Part shown: positions 17,447-26,039 of the stretch, piece after piece
Position numbering within the stretch: the stretch's first letter is position 1
Layout: every line of letters starts with the position of its first letter
Assembly (NCBI GenBank): GCA_944363995.1
Contig: CALVVV010000001.1
Span: forward strand, 1 to 52,265
DNA: 52,265 bases
DNA from: an uncultured Bacilli bacterium
Lineage (GTDB): Bacteria; Bacillota_I; Bacilli_A; RF39; UBA660
Direction of reading: 5' to 3'
Made by a program: the position numbers and the translations under genes
Notes under the pieces: model-generated
The model's input: the letters and a program-made list of their open reading frames with translations, nothing else
Told to the model about the DNA's origin: nothing
Databases searched by the model: none

Positions 17447-18660
17447 TCATTAATTACATTTATTTCATAACCTAATAAATTAAGGGTTTTTTTTACGATT
17501 GATAATCCCAAGCCAAATTGACCTTTAATTCCTTTTTTATAGGGAGTAAATATATTATTTAGAATATCAGTATCAATATGTGGACCATCATTATAAAATA
17601 TAATTTTGTTATTTTTTACTGTTATTTTTATTTCTTTGATAGCATATCTTGTAAAATTATTTAATAAATTATCTACTATTGCTTCCCACATATCGTGTGT
17701 ACCGTTAAATATCATCCTTCCACTACTAATGAACACAAAATCAACATCAGTACGTTGGATTTTAAATTTCGTAATGCTATTTTCGATAATTGGCTTAATA
17801 TTTATTTTTTCATTACTTTTTTCTAAATCTTTAAGATATACTAACTTATTTAAATATAAAAGGGAGTGTACTTTTATTTCTAGTTTATTTAGTTGTTCTT
17901 TAATAATATTGCTACCTGTCTGAGCATCCATAATCCCATCTTCGATAGCTTCAATATGTGATTTAATGACTGTAAGAGGAGTTTTAAAATCATGAGAAAT
18001 GTTTTGATACATTTGATTTTTATATTCTTCTTGCTTTTTTAAAGTAGCTTTCATATCATCGATAGAATTAGATAATGATGTCAATTCGTCATCAAAAGTA
18101 TATTGTTTTTTATCAACATATTCATCATTATCCAAATTGTCGACTTTTTCTTTTAAGTGATATATTTTTTTCACCAATTGATTAGCCCATAATATAACAA
18201 TACCAACAGCAATAAGTAAAGTTCCTATAATAATTGGAAACAAAGTTGTTATTACATCACCCCTTATTTCCATTAAATAATTATTATTAGTAATTGCAGT
18301 TTTATCAATATATTGGGTTTTAATATTATAATAATAATATGTTTTACCTAAATAAGTAAATTTGCCATATCCATTATCTATTTTATCTAATATTTGTTTA
18401 GCATCAATGTCAATGATTTTTTTTAAATTATCAGATACAACAATTTCATTATTAATAACATAAATGTATGCAATATCATCTAATTCAGTTTGATTAGCAT
18501 TTTCCACTAATTCCAGTGGTTGTTTTAAATATTGATAAATATTTTTTTCATAGATAGGGAGTAAAAGTTTTGGGAGGAGTAAGCCCAAACTTATAAATAT
18601 AATTCCACAAATGATAATGGCAATCGATATTAATTGACGATATAAAGTTGTTTTAATCAT
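17416..18660 (-). CDS. membrane sensor histidine kinase
   Basis: 414 residues. Two membrane helices (about 8-35 and 137-160) frame an extracellular sensor of about 100 residues; a HAMP-like linker follows; HisKA has NISHDFKTPLTVIKSH with phospho-acceptor His223; the ATPase domain carries the N box (WEAIVDNLLNNF), FNDGPHID and FGLGLSIVKKTL. All catalytic motifs look intact. It stops at TGA, which shows that TGA is not read as Trp. The gene overlaps the response regulator upstream by 4 bp, a standard cotranslated pair. Signal unknown. Confidence 0.95.
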   Translation of the reverse strand: MIKTTLYRQLISIAIIICGIIFISLGLLLPKLLLPIYEKNIYQYLKQPLELVENANQTELDDIAYIYVINNEIVVSDNLKKIIDIDAKQILDKIDNGYGKFTYLGKTYYYYNIKTQYIDKTAITNNNYLMEIRGDVITTLFPIIIGTLLIAVGIVILWANQLVKKIYHLKEKVDNLDNDEYVDKKQYTFDDELTSLSNSIDDMKATLKKQEEYKNQMYQNISHDFKTPLTVIKSHIEAIEDGIMDAQTGSNIIKEQLNKLEIKVHSLLYLNKLVYLKDLEKSNEKINIKPIIENSITKFKIQRTDVDFVFISSGRMIFNGTHDMWEAIVDNLLNNFTRYAIKEIKITVKNNKIIFYNDGPHIDTDILNNIFTPYKKGIKGQFGLGLSIVKKTLNLLGYEINVINEKKGVSFIIK

Positions 18661-19319
18661 GTTAAGCGATAACCAAATCCATAAATTGTATTAATATGCA
18701 ACTTAGGCATTTTTCGTCTTAATCTACGAACTAAATCATCAACTACTCGATCACTACCAAAATAATTTTCGCCCCAAATAATATTCAAAATATCATCACG
18801 GCTATAAGATTTACCTACATTTTTTAAAAACATATACAACAAATCAAATTCTAAAGTAGTTAAATTTATTTCTTTATCATCATGGGTTACAATTCTTTTA
18901 TCAATATCAATTTCATAAATATCATATTTTATTTTATTAGTATTAGCATATACTCTTTTTAATATATTATTTATTCTCAAAACTAATTCTTTAGGCGAAT
19001 AAGGCTTAGTAACATAATCATCACTACCTAATTCAAGGCCTAATATTTTATCTAAATCTTGGTCACGAGCTGATGTAAAAATAACAGGAACTTTGGAATC
19101 AAATTCTCTTATTTTTTTAATAAGGTCATAACCACTAATTGCATCATTTAACATAATATCAAGAATCCATAAATCAATTTTTTCTTTACCAATATATTCT
19201 AATGCATTAGTTCCTTTAAAAAATTGAATTACTTGATAGCCTTCTTTTTCAATATAAGACTTCATCAAGTTATTTAATGATTCTTCATCTTCGACTAAAC
19301 AAATCTTATACACTTTCAT
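18657..19319 (-). CDS. OmpR/PhoB-family response regulator
   Basis: About 220 residues. The receiver has EDEES (acidic pocket), Asp54 in LWILDIMLND as phosphoacceptor, and the conserved Thr/Lys (FTSARDQ, YVTKPYSPKEL); the C-terminal winged helix includes LTTLEFDLLYMFLKN and VVDDLVRRLRRKM, the recognition helix. It should be phosphorylated by the kinase encoded just downstream. The start is ATG 19319 or the GTG at 19322; the upstream AGGTG is close to both. Genes it controls cannot be seen, though no neighbour is divergently arranged. Confidence 0.95.
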   Translation of the reverse strand: MKVYKICLVEDEESLNNLMKSYIEKEGYQVIQFFKGTNALEYIGKEKIDLWILDIMLNDAISGYDLIKKIREFDSKVPVIFTSARDQDLDKILGLELGSDDYVTKPYSPKELVLRINNILKRVYANTNKIKYDIYEIDIDKRIVTHDDKEINLTTLEFDLLYMFLKNVGKSYSRDDILNIIWGENYFGSDRVVDDLVRRLRRKMPKLHINTIYGFGYRLT

Positions 19320-19330
19320 CACCTATTTTT

Positions 19331-19339
19331 AGTATAACA
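19331..19339 (-). promoter_or_regulatory. extended -10 promoter of the two-component operon
   Basis: Minus strand TGT-TATACT, an extended -10 element, about 12 bp before the start codon; the matching -35 is poor. The short spacing implies a nearly leaderless or short-leader mRNA. Confidence 0.4.
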
Positions 19340-19468
19340 TAATTTTATTCATATACCACCTTCTTTCTTCCAAAATTTTTATTTTTTTACTTCATTATCA
19401 CCTCCAACAATTAAAGTATATTACATAATTGTGGTGATATTTTGATAAAAAAATGGGAAAATATGGTA

Positions 19469-21916
19469 TTAAATATTTTCTGTATAATTACATCCTTTAT
19501 GATAATTGGTACAACCGATAAAATCATAATTCTTTTTATTACTATGTTTTACAATCAACTCTCCATCACATTTAGGACATTTCTTGATTTCTTTTTTATA
19601 TTTTAAATTGTTTGTTTTAAAATTACATAATTCTTTATCATTAGAACAAACATATAAATTACTTATTTTAAAACTATTATATTTTCTAATTAAAGGATAG
19701 CCACACTTTGGACATACATGTGGTTTTTTGGATAATTTTATACCAGTTTTATTATATAAGGATACATGATTATATTTAACTATTTCTAAAATAAAATCTG
19801 ATGGCCTATTAACTGGTGTTAAAATATAAACTTTATTTTTAGTTCTAGTTAAGGCAACATAAAATAATCTTCGCTCTTCAGCAAATATAAACGATTTATC
19901 TTCCGCATTAATTATTTTCATAATTGGATCATCCTTAATTTGTGAAGGAAATCCATAAGTTCCATCATCACCATTTAAAATAATTACTTGGTCATAGCCT
20001 AGTCCTTTAGAAGAATGTGCTGATAAGAAGTCAATTTCAAAATTAGGAAATTTTTTTGATTTTATTTTATCACTACTTATTTCAGAAAAATCTTCGCTAT
20101 TAATTAAATAATACTTTTCAAAATTATATCTACCGATTAATAATATTTTTTGCTTATCACCAAATTTTTTTTGAATATCTTTTAAACAACTATTCAACAT
20201 ATTAATTTTATTTTTTAATTTATTAGAAGAATCATCATAAGCAATAACCATAACTGGATTAGTTAATTTTTTAGGCGATACTAATTTTTTCTTTATTTGT
20301 TTATTATTAGTCATAACAAACTTACCAGCCACATCAATTAATTGCTGACTATTACGATAAGTATGCGTTATTTGTAAAAGTGTTGCATACCCCATTAACT
20401 CTTTAAATTCGGTAAATAATGAAATATCACTACCAGCAAAAGCAAAAATACTTTGAAAATCATCACCAACCGCAATTATTTTCGCATCACTTACTTCACT
20501 TATTTTTTTAGTTAAGTTAAACCTTTGCATCGATATATCTTGATACTCATCAATAATTACATATTTATAATTTAATTTCGTATTACCTAATTTATAATAA
20601 GCTTCATTAATCATATCTTCAAAATCGATATAATTATTTATTTTTAGTTGTTCTTGATAATAATCATATACCCCTTCAACAAAATTTAAAAATAAATTAG
20701 TTCGTTCATCATTATATATATATTTTAACTTAGCAAAATCTTCTTTTGTATAACCCTTAATTTTAAATCCTTGAATAAAATTTAAACAAAATATTATAAA
20801 TCTTGTATAATAAATATCTTTAGATGTATCCGCTAATTTAGAATATATTTCAATATCTTTTTTGGGATTCAAAACTATATTATGTTTTAATAATTGTTCT
20901 TTTAAATCTTTTAGTAAATCACTACTTGAATATGTTTCAATTAAAGTTGTATTATTTAATTTATGAATTTTTCTTTTATTATTAATTTGATATTTATATT
21001 TTAAACTATTAAAGTAACCATATAAACTGTTATACCCATTTTTATTTAAACTATAATGTTCTAAATAAAATACTCTTTCTCCTTGATAAATAGTAAAATC
21101 AGGTAAATAAGTTTTACTTTTATCTAATTTTGGATATGGTTTTTCATATTCATAATCAATATTATTTAAGTACAAGAAATTAGCAATCATTACTTCTTCA
21201 TTGGATTTTAAAAATTCTCCTAAAATAGTATATCTTTTATTAGTTCTCTCATCGATTACTTGTTTATTATATTCATTTAATCTTGATTTTAAAGTAATAT
21301 AATCATTTCTTTTTTTATAATTAAAATATTCATTTAAACTATTAAATTTTAAAGCATAATTAGGTATATCAAAGTAAAAAACAAAAAACTTTAAAAACTC
21401 TTTTAATTTTTTATTATCATTACATAATTCTTTATCAAAATAATCTTTAACCAAATTATAAGAATTAGTTAATACTTTTAAATGTTCATCGGTATTACTT
21501 TTTAATATTTCAACTCCAAATTTATGGAATGTACAAACTAATGCAGGTATTTTAAAATCTTTATTGATTCTTTGTTTTAATTCGGATACTGCTTTATTAG
21601 TATAAGATATTAATATTATATCTTTAGGATCTACTTTTTTAATATCAACTAAAAATTTAACTTTAGCCGCCATAGTTGTCGTTTTACCAGCACCAGCTCC
21701 AGCTATTATTAAATTATAATCTTCATCAGTTAATATAGCTATTCTTTGTTCTAAATCCAAAACAATATTATCATCGATTCCTTTATACATATTATCAAAA
21801 TAATCTTTATATTTAATTAAGGCTTCTTTAATATAATTTTCATTATGAATTTTTACTTTATCGTAGTCTAAATTATATTTTTTTATATCTTTAACCGAAA
21901 TGTATTCAAAAGGCAT
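19469..21916 (-). CDS. UvrD/HelD-like SF1 helicase with C-terminal zinc ribbons
   Basis: 815 residues from the ATG at 21916 (GGTGATT upstream). Walker A is GAGAGKTTT (73-81); motif II is VIIDEYQD, motif III VGDDFQSIFAFAGSD, motif V FLSAHSSKGLGYDQVI, and motif VI FYVALTRTKNKVYIL, so this is an active-looking SF1A helicase. Between motifs Ia and II (about residues 245-290) is an inserted YEYEKPY...YLPDFTIY...FYLEHY segment that looks like a PD-(D/E)XK-type nuclease core, as in related HelD-like helicases. The C-terminus has two topoisomerase-type zinc ribbons (CPKCGYPL...CSNDKELC and CPKCDGEL...CTNYHKGC). Likely in DNA repair or recombination, possibly with nicking activity. Monocistronic; its promoter region is the 79-bp repeat side. 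Confidence 0.9.
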   Translation of the reverse strand: MPFEYISVKDIKKYNLDYDKVKIHNENYIKEALIKYKDYFDNMYKGIDDNIVLDLEQRIAILTDEDYNLIIAGAGAGKTTTMAAKVKFLVDIKKVDPKDIILISYTNKAVSELKQRINKDFKIPALVCTFHKFGVEILKSNTDEHLKVLTNSYNLVKDYFDKELCNDNKKLKEFLKFFVFYFDIPNYALKFNSLNEYFNYKKRNDYITLKSRLNEYNKQVIDERTNKRYTILGEFLKSNEEVMIANFLYLNNIDYEYEKPYPKLDKSKTYLPDFTIYQGERVFYLEHYSLNKNGYNSLYGYFNSLKYKYQINNKRKIHKLNNTTLIETYSSSDLLKDLKEQLLKHNIVLNPKKDIEIYSKLADTSKDIYYTRFIIFCLNFIQGFKIKGYTKEDFAKLKYIYNDERTNLFLNFVEGVYDYYQEQLKINNYIDFEDMINEAYYKLGNTKLNYKYVIIDEYQDISMQRFNLTKKISEVSDAKIIAVGDDFQSIFAFAGSDISLFTEFKELMGYATLLQITHTYRNSQQLIDVAGKFVMTNNKQIKKKLVSPKKLTNPVMVIAYDDSSNKLKNKINMLNSCLKDIQKKFGDKQKILLIGRYNFEKYYLINSEDFSEISSDKIKSKKFPNFEIDFLSAHSSKGLGYDQVIILNGDDGTYGFPSQIKDDPIMKIINAEDKSFIFAEERRLFYVALTRTKNKVYILTPVNRPSDFILEIVKYNHVSLYNKTGIKLSKKPHVCPKCGYPLIRKYNSFKISNLYVCSNDKELCNFKTNNLKYKKEIKKCPKCDGELIVKHSNKKNYDFIGCTNYHKGCNYTENI

Positions 21917-21969
21917 AATAATCACCAAAGTTATTATATATTAAATGTTCAAAAAAAGCAAAGCAAACA

Positions 21970-22048
21970 AAAAATGCACAATATTTTCAAAATACTGCGC
22001 ATTTTTATCTTTTTTATACCCTATTTTGCACAATCATTGTGCATTTTT
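21970..22048 (-). repeat. 79-bp repeat, copy A (3' of the Fic gene)
   Basis: Identical over all 79 bp to 23162-23240. It has 13-bp perfect terminal inverted repeats AAAAATGCACAAT (21970-21982)/ATTGTGCATTTTT (22036-22048), an inner palindrome GCACAATCATTGTGC and a long wobble hairpin (21970-22006) ending in a T run on the minus strand. It contains the last three codons and the TGA of the Fic gene. It probably acts as a double terminator on the minus strand. Confidence 0.9.
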
Positions 22049-23113
22049 GCCAACAAATACATCATATATTTCTTTATATCTATATCCTAATTTAGCATGC
22101 GTTGAATCATTTACAATAATTCCTAAACTAATTAATTGTTCAATCAAAGTTGATATTGTATTTCTTGATACTCCTGTTTCATCTTCAATTTCTTTTTTTG
22201 TAAACACAATTTGATGCATCATTGCAGGCATTATGCGATAAACAGCATTACTATTTAAAGATTTAATTTTTTCCATATCTTTTTTATAAATTTTTTTAAT
22301 CATATTTATTTTAGAAATATAATTATTACATTGTTCGATTATACATTGTAAAAAAAACTTTATAAAACCAACAATATTTCCTTTTCTGCTTTCATTTAAA
22401 AATTTGTGGTAACTAGGTTTATACAACTCTAGGACCTCTGACAAGAAAAGAATTGGTTCTTCTTCCGTTAATTTTGCTAGTTGAATAGATATTAAAGCCC
22501 TCCCTAATCTACCGTTTCCATCGCGATAAGCATGAATTGTTTCAAATTGATAATGGGAAATAGCAAGATTAATAAAAATAGGATCTATAAATTTATCATT
22601 CATATATTTAAATAAATTATTAAGTAAAATTGGGACTTCTTCTGGAACTGGTGGTATAAAAATTGCTTCATTGATACTACAACCAGCTGGACCAATCCAA
22701 TTTTGAATAGTTCTTATTTTACCCGGTTCTTTTTCATTACCTCTTACACTATTTAGTAAAATTTTATGAATTTCATTAACAAAATAAATATTTATATCAT
22801 TGTTTTCAACTAAATAATCTTTTGCATAATCAATAACTTTTTTTAAATTTTGAATTTCTAAATTATCATCTGTTTTAGGCATATACTTTAAATAATACAT
22901 TTCATCTTGTGAAATTTGTGTACCTTCTATTTGAGTAGATTTTAAACTCTCACTTAATATTATGGAATCTAAAAAATATTTTGAATCAAATTCAACATTT
23001 TTTAAATAAAATTTATACTCACCATATTTATAGTTTGCTTCAGCCAATAAATTTAAAAGTTCTTTATCTATATTATAATTAATTGGTAGTTCATTAACTT
23101 TCATCGGATTCAT
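22034..23113 (-). CDS. Fic-domain AMP-transferase (class II, self-inhibited)
   Basis: 359 residues from the ATG at 23113 (GGGTGATAAAG upstream; further upstream in-frame codons lack a site). The inhibitory motif S/TxxxE-G is STQIEG (residues 59-64), the class II position before the Fic core. The Fic motif is HAYRDGNGRLGRAL (His194; the usual Phe is Tyr), so it should transfer AMP from ATP to a protein Ser/Thr/Tyr when relieved of inhibition. A winged-helix-like C-terminus (FTKKEIEDETGVSRNTISTLIEQL, about 295-345) follows, typical of regulators in this family. It has its own promoter and lies between two identical 79-bp repeats, with the downstream copy holding its stop; the last residues, KNAQ, come from the repeat. 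Bacterial Fic proteins modify gyrase, topoisomerase IV or other targets; the target here is unknown. Confidence 0.92.
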   Translation of the reverse strand: MNPMKVNELPINYNIDKELLNLLAEANYKYGEYKFYLKNVEFDSKYFLDSIILSESLKSTQIEGTQISQDEMYYLKYMPKTDDNLEIQNLKKVIDYAKDYLVENNDINIYFVNEIHKILLNSVRGNEKEPGKIRTIQNWIGPAGCSINEAIFIPPVPEEVPILLNNLFKYMNDKFIDPIFINLAISHYQFETIHAYRDGNGRLGRALISIQLAKLTEEEPILFLSEVLELYKPSYHKFLNESRKGNIVGFIKFFLQCIIEQCNNYISKINMIKKIYKKDMEKIKSLNSNAVYRIMPAMMHQIVFTKKEIEDETGVSRNTISTLIEQLISLGIIVNDSTHAKLGYRYKEIYDVFVGKNAQ

Positions 23114-23130
23114 CTTTATCACCCGAGTTA

Positions 23131-23159
23131 ATAATATCATATAAATGACCATTTGTAAA
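23131..23159 (-). promoter_or_regulatory. promoter of the Fic gene
   Basis: Minus strand TTTACA (23159-23154), 17-bp spacer, TATTAT (23136-23131). It lies just inside the right-hand 79-bp repeat, so the block between the repeats is an autonomous transcription unit. Confidence 0.6.
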
Positions 23160-23161
23160 TC

Positions 23162-23240
23162 AAAAATGCACAATATTTTCAAAATACTGCGCATTTTTAT
23201 CTTTTTTATACCCTATTTTGCACAATCATTGTGCATTTTT
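23162..23240 (-). repeat. 79-bp repeat, copy B (3' of the MBL gene)
   Basis: Second perfect copy of the 79-bp element at 21970-22048, in the same orientation. The stop codon of the MBL gene falls at the same position in the repeat (base 65) as that of the Fic gene, and both proteins end in KNAQ. Homologous recombination between the copies would remove exactly 1192 bp, carrying the Fic gene. Confidence 0.9.
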
Positions 23241-23756
23241 AAAATAAATATTATTTTCTTTTTCATAACCCAAATTAGTTATTTCACCATGACCAGGATA
23301 TAATATTATATCATTAGGATATTTTTTTATTTTGTTAATTGATGCAATCATATCTGATTTATTACTATTTTCAAAATCAATTCTACCGATAGAATCTTTA
23401 AATATAAAATCACCAACAAACATTATTTTTTCTTCTTCAAAATAAATAGTAATACAAGTATCATCATGACCTTTTGTATAAATAATTTTAAATTTAAAAT
23501 CATTGATAGTATATTCTTTTTCTTCTAATTTATAATCATATATTTTTACTTTATATTTATTAATTAATTCTTTTAAAGCTCCAATATGATCAAAATGATA
23601 ATGCGTAATAATAATTCCAACTGGTTTTAAATTACCAATTTCATTTATAATTTTGTCTACTTCATCACCGGGATCAATTATTAAACATTCGTTATTAATA
23701 CTTACAATATAACAATTTGTTTCTAAAAATCCAACCTTAACTGTTTGTACTTTCAT
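23226..23756 (-). CDS. MBL-fold metallo-hydrolase (glyoxalase II-like)
   Basis: 176 residues, the short form of the family. Metal ligands are THYHFDHIGA (HxHxDH), YTKGHDDTCI with the next His, FVGDFIFKDSIGR, and YPGHGEITN; all are present, so it should bind two metal ions. Such small YqgX-like proteins hydrolyse thioesters or related substrates. The start ATG is right after the GNAT gene stop. The last four residues KNAQ come from the 79-bp repeat, so its original C-terminus may have been replaced. It belongs to the AAA-GNAT-MBL operon. Confidence 0.9.
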   Translation of the reverse strand: MKVQTVKVGFLETNCYIVSINNECLIIDPGDEVDKIINEIGNLKPVGIIITHYHFDHIGALKELINKYKVKIYDYKLEEKEYTINDFKFKIIYTKGHDDTCITIYFEEEKIMFVGDFIFKDSIGRIDFENSNKSDMIASINKIKKYPNDIILYPGHGEITNLGYEKENNIYFKNAQ

Positions 23757-24221
23757 TTATATCTCCTTTTTTAATTTATATTCTGCTAATTTATAACCTA
23801 TATTTTTATATAAATTGTAAGCATCAATATTATCTTTAAATACTGATATTTCAACAATTTTAACATTACTTTCTTTACACCAATTATAAAATTTATTTAT
23901 TAAAGATGTCGCAATACCTTTTTTACGATAATTTTCTAATACATATAAAGCATCTATTTGCGTCACACTATCAAATACAAAGTTACTTTGTTCATATTTT
24001 ATATATCCATAAATAAAACCTACTGGCTTTTCATTATCATAAGCTATATATAAGATATTATTATCTTTATTATACAAATTGACATAATTGTTTGTTACAA
24101 CAAAACTTTCTTTAATATTTTTATCATATTTTCTTTCTGATTGTACTAATTTAGTTAATAAAATATCACATTCTTTAGCCATTTCTTCATTAATTACTTT
24201 TTTTATTTCAACCATAATCAT
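23757..24221 (-). CDS. GNAT-family N-acetyltransferase
   Basis: 154 residues. Acetyl-CoA-binding motif A is seen in LYVLENYRKKGIATSLINKF (RxxGxA/S pattern) and motif B in IVEISVFKDNIDAYNLYKNIGY, normal for GNAT enzymes; the beta strand GFIYGYIKY precedes them. It acetylates an amine of an unknown small molecule or protein. Its ATG overlaps the stop of the upstream AAA gene (ATGA), and the MBL gene starts directly after it, so the three are one operon. A second ATG (24215) could also serve. Confidence 0.88.
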   Translation of the reverse strand: MIMVEIKKVINEEMAKECDILLTKLVQSERKYDKNIKESFVVTNNYVNLYNKDNNILYIAYDNEKPVGFIYGYIKYEQSNFVFDSVTQIDALYVLENYRKKGIATSLINKFYNWCKESNVKIVEISVFKDNIDAYNLYKNIGYKLAEYKLKKEI

Positions 24222-25096
24222 TCTTCTAATAACCAATCTATAATATTTTTATGAATTATTCCATTTTGGGAATAATCTTTTTTATCAAGTGATAAAACAT
24301 ATTTTGGATAATCATCTATAATATTGTTAAATGCTCCAAACTCTCTTTCAATAACTTTATCATCATTAAGTAAATAAGATACTTGATAATATTCTTTTTT
24401 ATCTTCTTTTGTTGCAATAAAATCTATTTCACCAGTTTTTGTTTTACCAATAAATACATCATATCCTCTGATTAATAATTCATTATATATAACATTTTCA
24501 ATGGCAAATCCCTTATTTATTTCAAAATTATTGTTTTTAATTTGGGCAATTCCTAAATCAGTCATATAATATTTATTTAAAGTTTTAAGAATTTTTTTTC
24601 CATGAATATCATAACGGTGTATTTTTTTTATTATTAAAGCTTTACAAAGAGCATCTAAATAAGATAAAGGATATATATTAAATAAAACATATCTTCCCGA
24701 TAAAACTGTCGATAATTCAAAAGATAATAATTTACTATTTGAGCCAGTTATAAATATACTTACGTTTTTTATAGAAGCTCTAATTGAATTTACAACTTCT
24801 TCAAATTTTTCAACTTTTTGAATTTCATCTAAAAATATATAATATTTTTTTTCATCTTTTATTTTTTCTTTAATATATTTATTCAATTCTTTATAATTTT
24901 TTAAATCTTCATACTCTATATATTCAAAATTAATCCAAATAATATGGTCATCAGAAACACCTTTTTCTTTTATTTCATCAATTATTTGATTTAAAATTAC
25001 CGATTTGCCGCATCTTCTAATGCCTACTAATATTTTTATTAAATCACTATCATAAAATCCTCTTATTCTTGATAAATAATTTTCTCTCTTCAACAT
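24218..25096 (-). CDS. DUF4143-type AAA ATPase, internally deleted
   Basis: 292 residues from ATG 25096 (GGTGATTAAT upstream). N-terminal AAA core has Walker A GIRRCGKS (25-32) and Walker B YYIFLDEIQ, then FITGSNSKLLSFELSTVLSGRY. After YPLSYLDAL the sequence runs at once into CKALIIKKIHRYDIHGKKILK, YYMTDLGI and the C-terminal PD-(D/E)XK-like part GEIDFIATKEDKKEYYQV. In full-length relatives (about 400 residues) roughly 100 residues with the FxEYLxxGGFPE region and a winged helix lie between, so this copy carries an in-frame deletion. Reading frame intact; ATPase motifs intact; function of the family poorly known, often mobile or in toxin-like contexts. Confidence 0.8.
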   Translation of the reverse strand: MLKRENYLSRIRGFYDSDLIKILVGIRRCGKSVILNQIIDEIKEKGVSDDHIIWINFEYIEYEDLKNYKELNKYIKEKIKDEKKYYIFLDEIQKVEKFEEVVNSIRASIKNVSIFITGSNSKLLSFELSTVLSGRYVLFNIYPLSYLDALCKALIIKKIHRYDIHGKKILKTLNKYYMTDLGIAQIKNNNFEINKGFAIENVIYNELLIRGYDVFIGKTKTGEIDFIATKEDKKEYYQVSYLLNDDKVIEREFGAFNNIIDDYPKYVLSLDKKDYSQNGIIHKNIIDWLLEE

Positions 25097-25106
25097 ATTA
25101 ATCACC

Positions 25107-25135
25107 AATATCATTTTATATCATTATTTTGTCAA
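25107..25135 (-). promoter_or_regulatory. promoter of the AAA-GNAT-MBL operon
   Basis: Minus strand consensus TTGACA (25135-25130), 17-bp spacer, GATATT (25112-25107), next to the ribosome site of the AAA gene. Confidence 0.5.
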
Positions 25136-25160
25136 GTTATTTCTTGTTTCCGAAATAATT

Positions 25161-26039
25161 TTAAATAACAACATCTTTAAATATTTCTTTAATTATTTTT
25201 TCTTTCAAATCAATTGGTATTGGACTACCTGATGCATTAAAATGTCCGCCACCATGATATTTTTTAGCTATAATGCTTAAATCAACTTTATCTTTACCAC
25301 GGTAACTAATACTTTTATCAACATTAATTAATATTACATAATCTAAATAATCATATTTATTAACTAAATAATTACCTAATTCACTTATGTTTCGTTCAGC
25401 AAATACTACTCCTACTTTTTTATTATCTAATGTTATTTCAATTATTTCTTTTTCTTCGATATATCTTTTTATTCTTAAATTTTCTAGTTCAATTAAATTT
25501 AAATCTTCCCTACTATATAATTCTTTATCATTAATTATTACATCATAAAATTTATTAATAAATAATTCCCGACCATATATTTTAAATAGTACAACAATAT
25601 TATTAGCTTCTTCCTTAGAGGTAATACTAAAATCATAAGTATCCATTGTTCTTACGTGTTCAACTAATTTTTTAGTTACATTTTTATCTAATAAGTCATT
25701 ATAATAATTTTCGAATAAATATTTATAATATAAAGAAGTACCTGATTGTTTAATATTATCAAAATCAACTACTTTAATAAAAGGATACTTATTCATATTT
25801 ATATTACTTATATGATGATCAAAAACTAAAACATTTTTATTGTTATTTAAAATATAATTAGCTGTTTCTTCATTGATATTTAAATCAACTACAATAATTT
25901 CTTCATCGATATTATCCATTACATATTTATCTACTTCATCAATATCCGATAATATATATTTAAAATCTTTAAATACTAATTTTGATAAAATAATTGGCGT
26001 TACACCATCGGGATCTCCTTTGTGACTAATTATTAGCAT
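25161..26039 (-). CDS. DHH-family phosphoesterase (NrnA-like)
   Basis: 292 residues. The N-terminal SHKGDPDGVTP (residues 5-15), the central VFDHHIS (DHH motif) and the C-terminal DHHA1 signature GGGHFNASGSPI identify a manganese-dependent phosphoesterase such as the nanoRNA/pAp hydrolase NrnA or c-di-AMP/pApA phosphodiesterases. There is no membrane part or GGDEF domain, unlike GdpP. The ATG follows GGAGGTATTAG and overlaps the end of rnhB by 14 bp, so it is translated with rnhB. Substrate could be nanoRNA, pAp or pApA; not decidable here. Confidence 0.88.
   Translation of the reverse strand: MLIISHKGDPDGVTPIILSKLVFKDFKYILSDIDEVDKYVMDNIDEEIIVVDLNINEETANYILNNNKNVLVFDHHISNINMNKYPFIKVVDFDNIKQSGTSLYYKYLFENYYNDLLDKNVTKKLVEHVRTMDTYDFSITSKEEANNIVVLFKIYGRELFINKFYDVIINDKELYSREDLNLIELENLRIKRYIEEKEIIEITLDNKKVGVVFAERNISELGNYLVNKYDYLDYVILINVDKSISYRGKDKVDLSIIAKKYHGGGHFNASGSPIPIDLKEKIIKEIFKDVVI

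Noticed and set aside
15470..21916. HerA-based defence island with the UvrD-like helicase
   Set aside because: The two genes are separated by a two-component system, have separate promoters and no toxin or nuclease effector accompanies them.
21970..23240. Integron-like gene cassette with attC sites
   Set aside because: The size and position of the 79-bp repeats fit an attC-like site, but the core sites RYYYAAC/GTTRRRY are not seen at the ends and no integrase lies in the window. Direct repeats can also come from simple duplication.
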